Source of the DNA: Chitinophagales bacterium
GTDB lineage: Bacteria; Bacteroidota; Bacteroidia; Chitinophagales; Saprospiraceae
DNA: 50,326 nt
Reading direction: 5' to 3'
Assembly: GCA_022360175.1 (NCBI GenBank)
Contig: JAKSDI010000211.1
Coordinates: forward strand, 1 to 50,326
The notes under the pieces are model-generated. The model did no database searches. It had not been told where the DNA came from and worked only from the letters and a program-made list of their open reading frames with translations. The translations under genes and the position numbers were made by a program. The first letter of the stretch is position 1. Each line of letters begins with the position of its first letter. This document shows, in pieces, positions 50,197 to 50,326 of this stretch.

Positions 50197-50326
50197 GTAA
50201 GTTTGTAAAAACCTCGAAAGGCGAAAAAAAGTAAAAGAACTAAATTACAGCAATTGAGCATTGGGCGGGACAAGCCGAGTCGCAGTAGGTACTCGCGATA
50301 CCGTATTGGATGTTGAGCTGCTCGCC

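Larger units (their letters stand above)
49479..50239. other. Right intergenic region rich in repeats
   Basis: No credible gene. In order: a degenerate 7-bp run (49471-49515), TTGCACTTGCACTTG-like low complexity near 49566-49583, the two hairpins at 49681-49780, and the 36-nt repeat array at 49904-50196. GTCAAAAAAGTGGACA at 49509-49524 looks like insertion-sequence end sequence, but nothing else supports it. Confidence 0.5.

Noticed and set aside
50240-50326. Partial minus-strand frame entering from the right edge (29 codons, ending in CSIAVI)
   Set aside because: Too short, no recognisable motif, and the other frames are open over a similar length.
1-50326. tRNA, rRNA or known riboswitch genes
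   Set aside because: No T-loop-like GTTCGA context with a cloverleaf, no rRNA-like stretch and no recognisable riboswitch consensus was found by reading the gaps.

Overview
The window looks like chromosomal DNA of an AT-rich member of the Bacteroidota, most likely a marine, Saprospiria-like bacterium. The evidence is: secreted proteins with C-terminal type IX secretion (T9SS) sorting tails; promoters of the Bacteroidota form (TTG, about 19-22 bp, then TAnnTTTG); a cbb3 oxidase in which CcoN and CcoO are one polypeptide; a proline-rich TonB; and a TPR-CHAT protein beside an ECF sigma factor. The genus assignment is inference. No rRNA, tRNA, intact insertion sequence or integrase was seen.

Left edge (1-3738, minus strand): a two-gene operon of a KAP-family P-loop NTPase and a NACHT NTPase. 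The NACHT gene ends in leucine-rich repeats that run off the left end. The pair resembles bacterial NLR-like immune NTPases and is the best candidate here for an uncharacterised defence-type system. Positions 3823-10227 (minus) hold a cbb3 oxidase operon in the order ccoS, ccoNO, ccoQ, ccoP, ccoG, ccoH, safE-like. Hairpins sit at three of its gene junctions, and two CRP/FNR-like palindromes lie upstream of ccoS.

Middle (10432-24012): a lipoprotein phosphoesterase, a small GlsB/YeaQ membrane protein, a thioredoxin-like lipoprotein, a frameshifted ubiX, dapF, tonB, queG, a degenerate SGNH-like lipoprotein, an ECF sigma/anti-sigma pair whose anti-sigma carries a DUF6265-like domain, lysA, a T9SS protein and valS. 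dapF and lysA are both in the diaminopimelate/lysine pathway, about 5 kb apart.

Positions 24164-34200: three large T9SS-exported proteins (a beta-helix protein and two tandem paralogues), the LPS inner-core genes waaA and hldA, and a predicted outer-membrane barrel protein flanked by intergenic repeats. Positions 34565-36959 form a compact plus-strand operon: rfbB, a DUF502 protein and an RluA-type pseudouridine synthase. It meets an esterase tail to tail.

Right part (37989-49478): a periplasmic TPR-CHAT protein tail to tail with a TPR/anti-sigma-like protein and its ECF sigma factor; a GT39-type glycosyltransferase; a small secreted protein; a second RluA-type synthase; a fused RibF-glycosyltransferase 2 protein; and the iron-sulfur genes mrp and a nifU-like gene. 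The right edge (49479-50326) is intergenic. It holds a double hairpin/terminator and a regular array of four 36-nt REP-like direct repeats. Intergenic DNA throughout is rich in degenerate 7-bp tandem repeats and hairpins.
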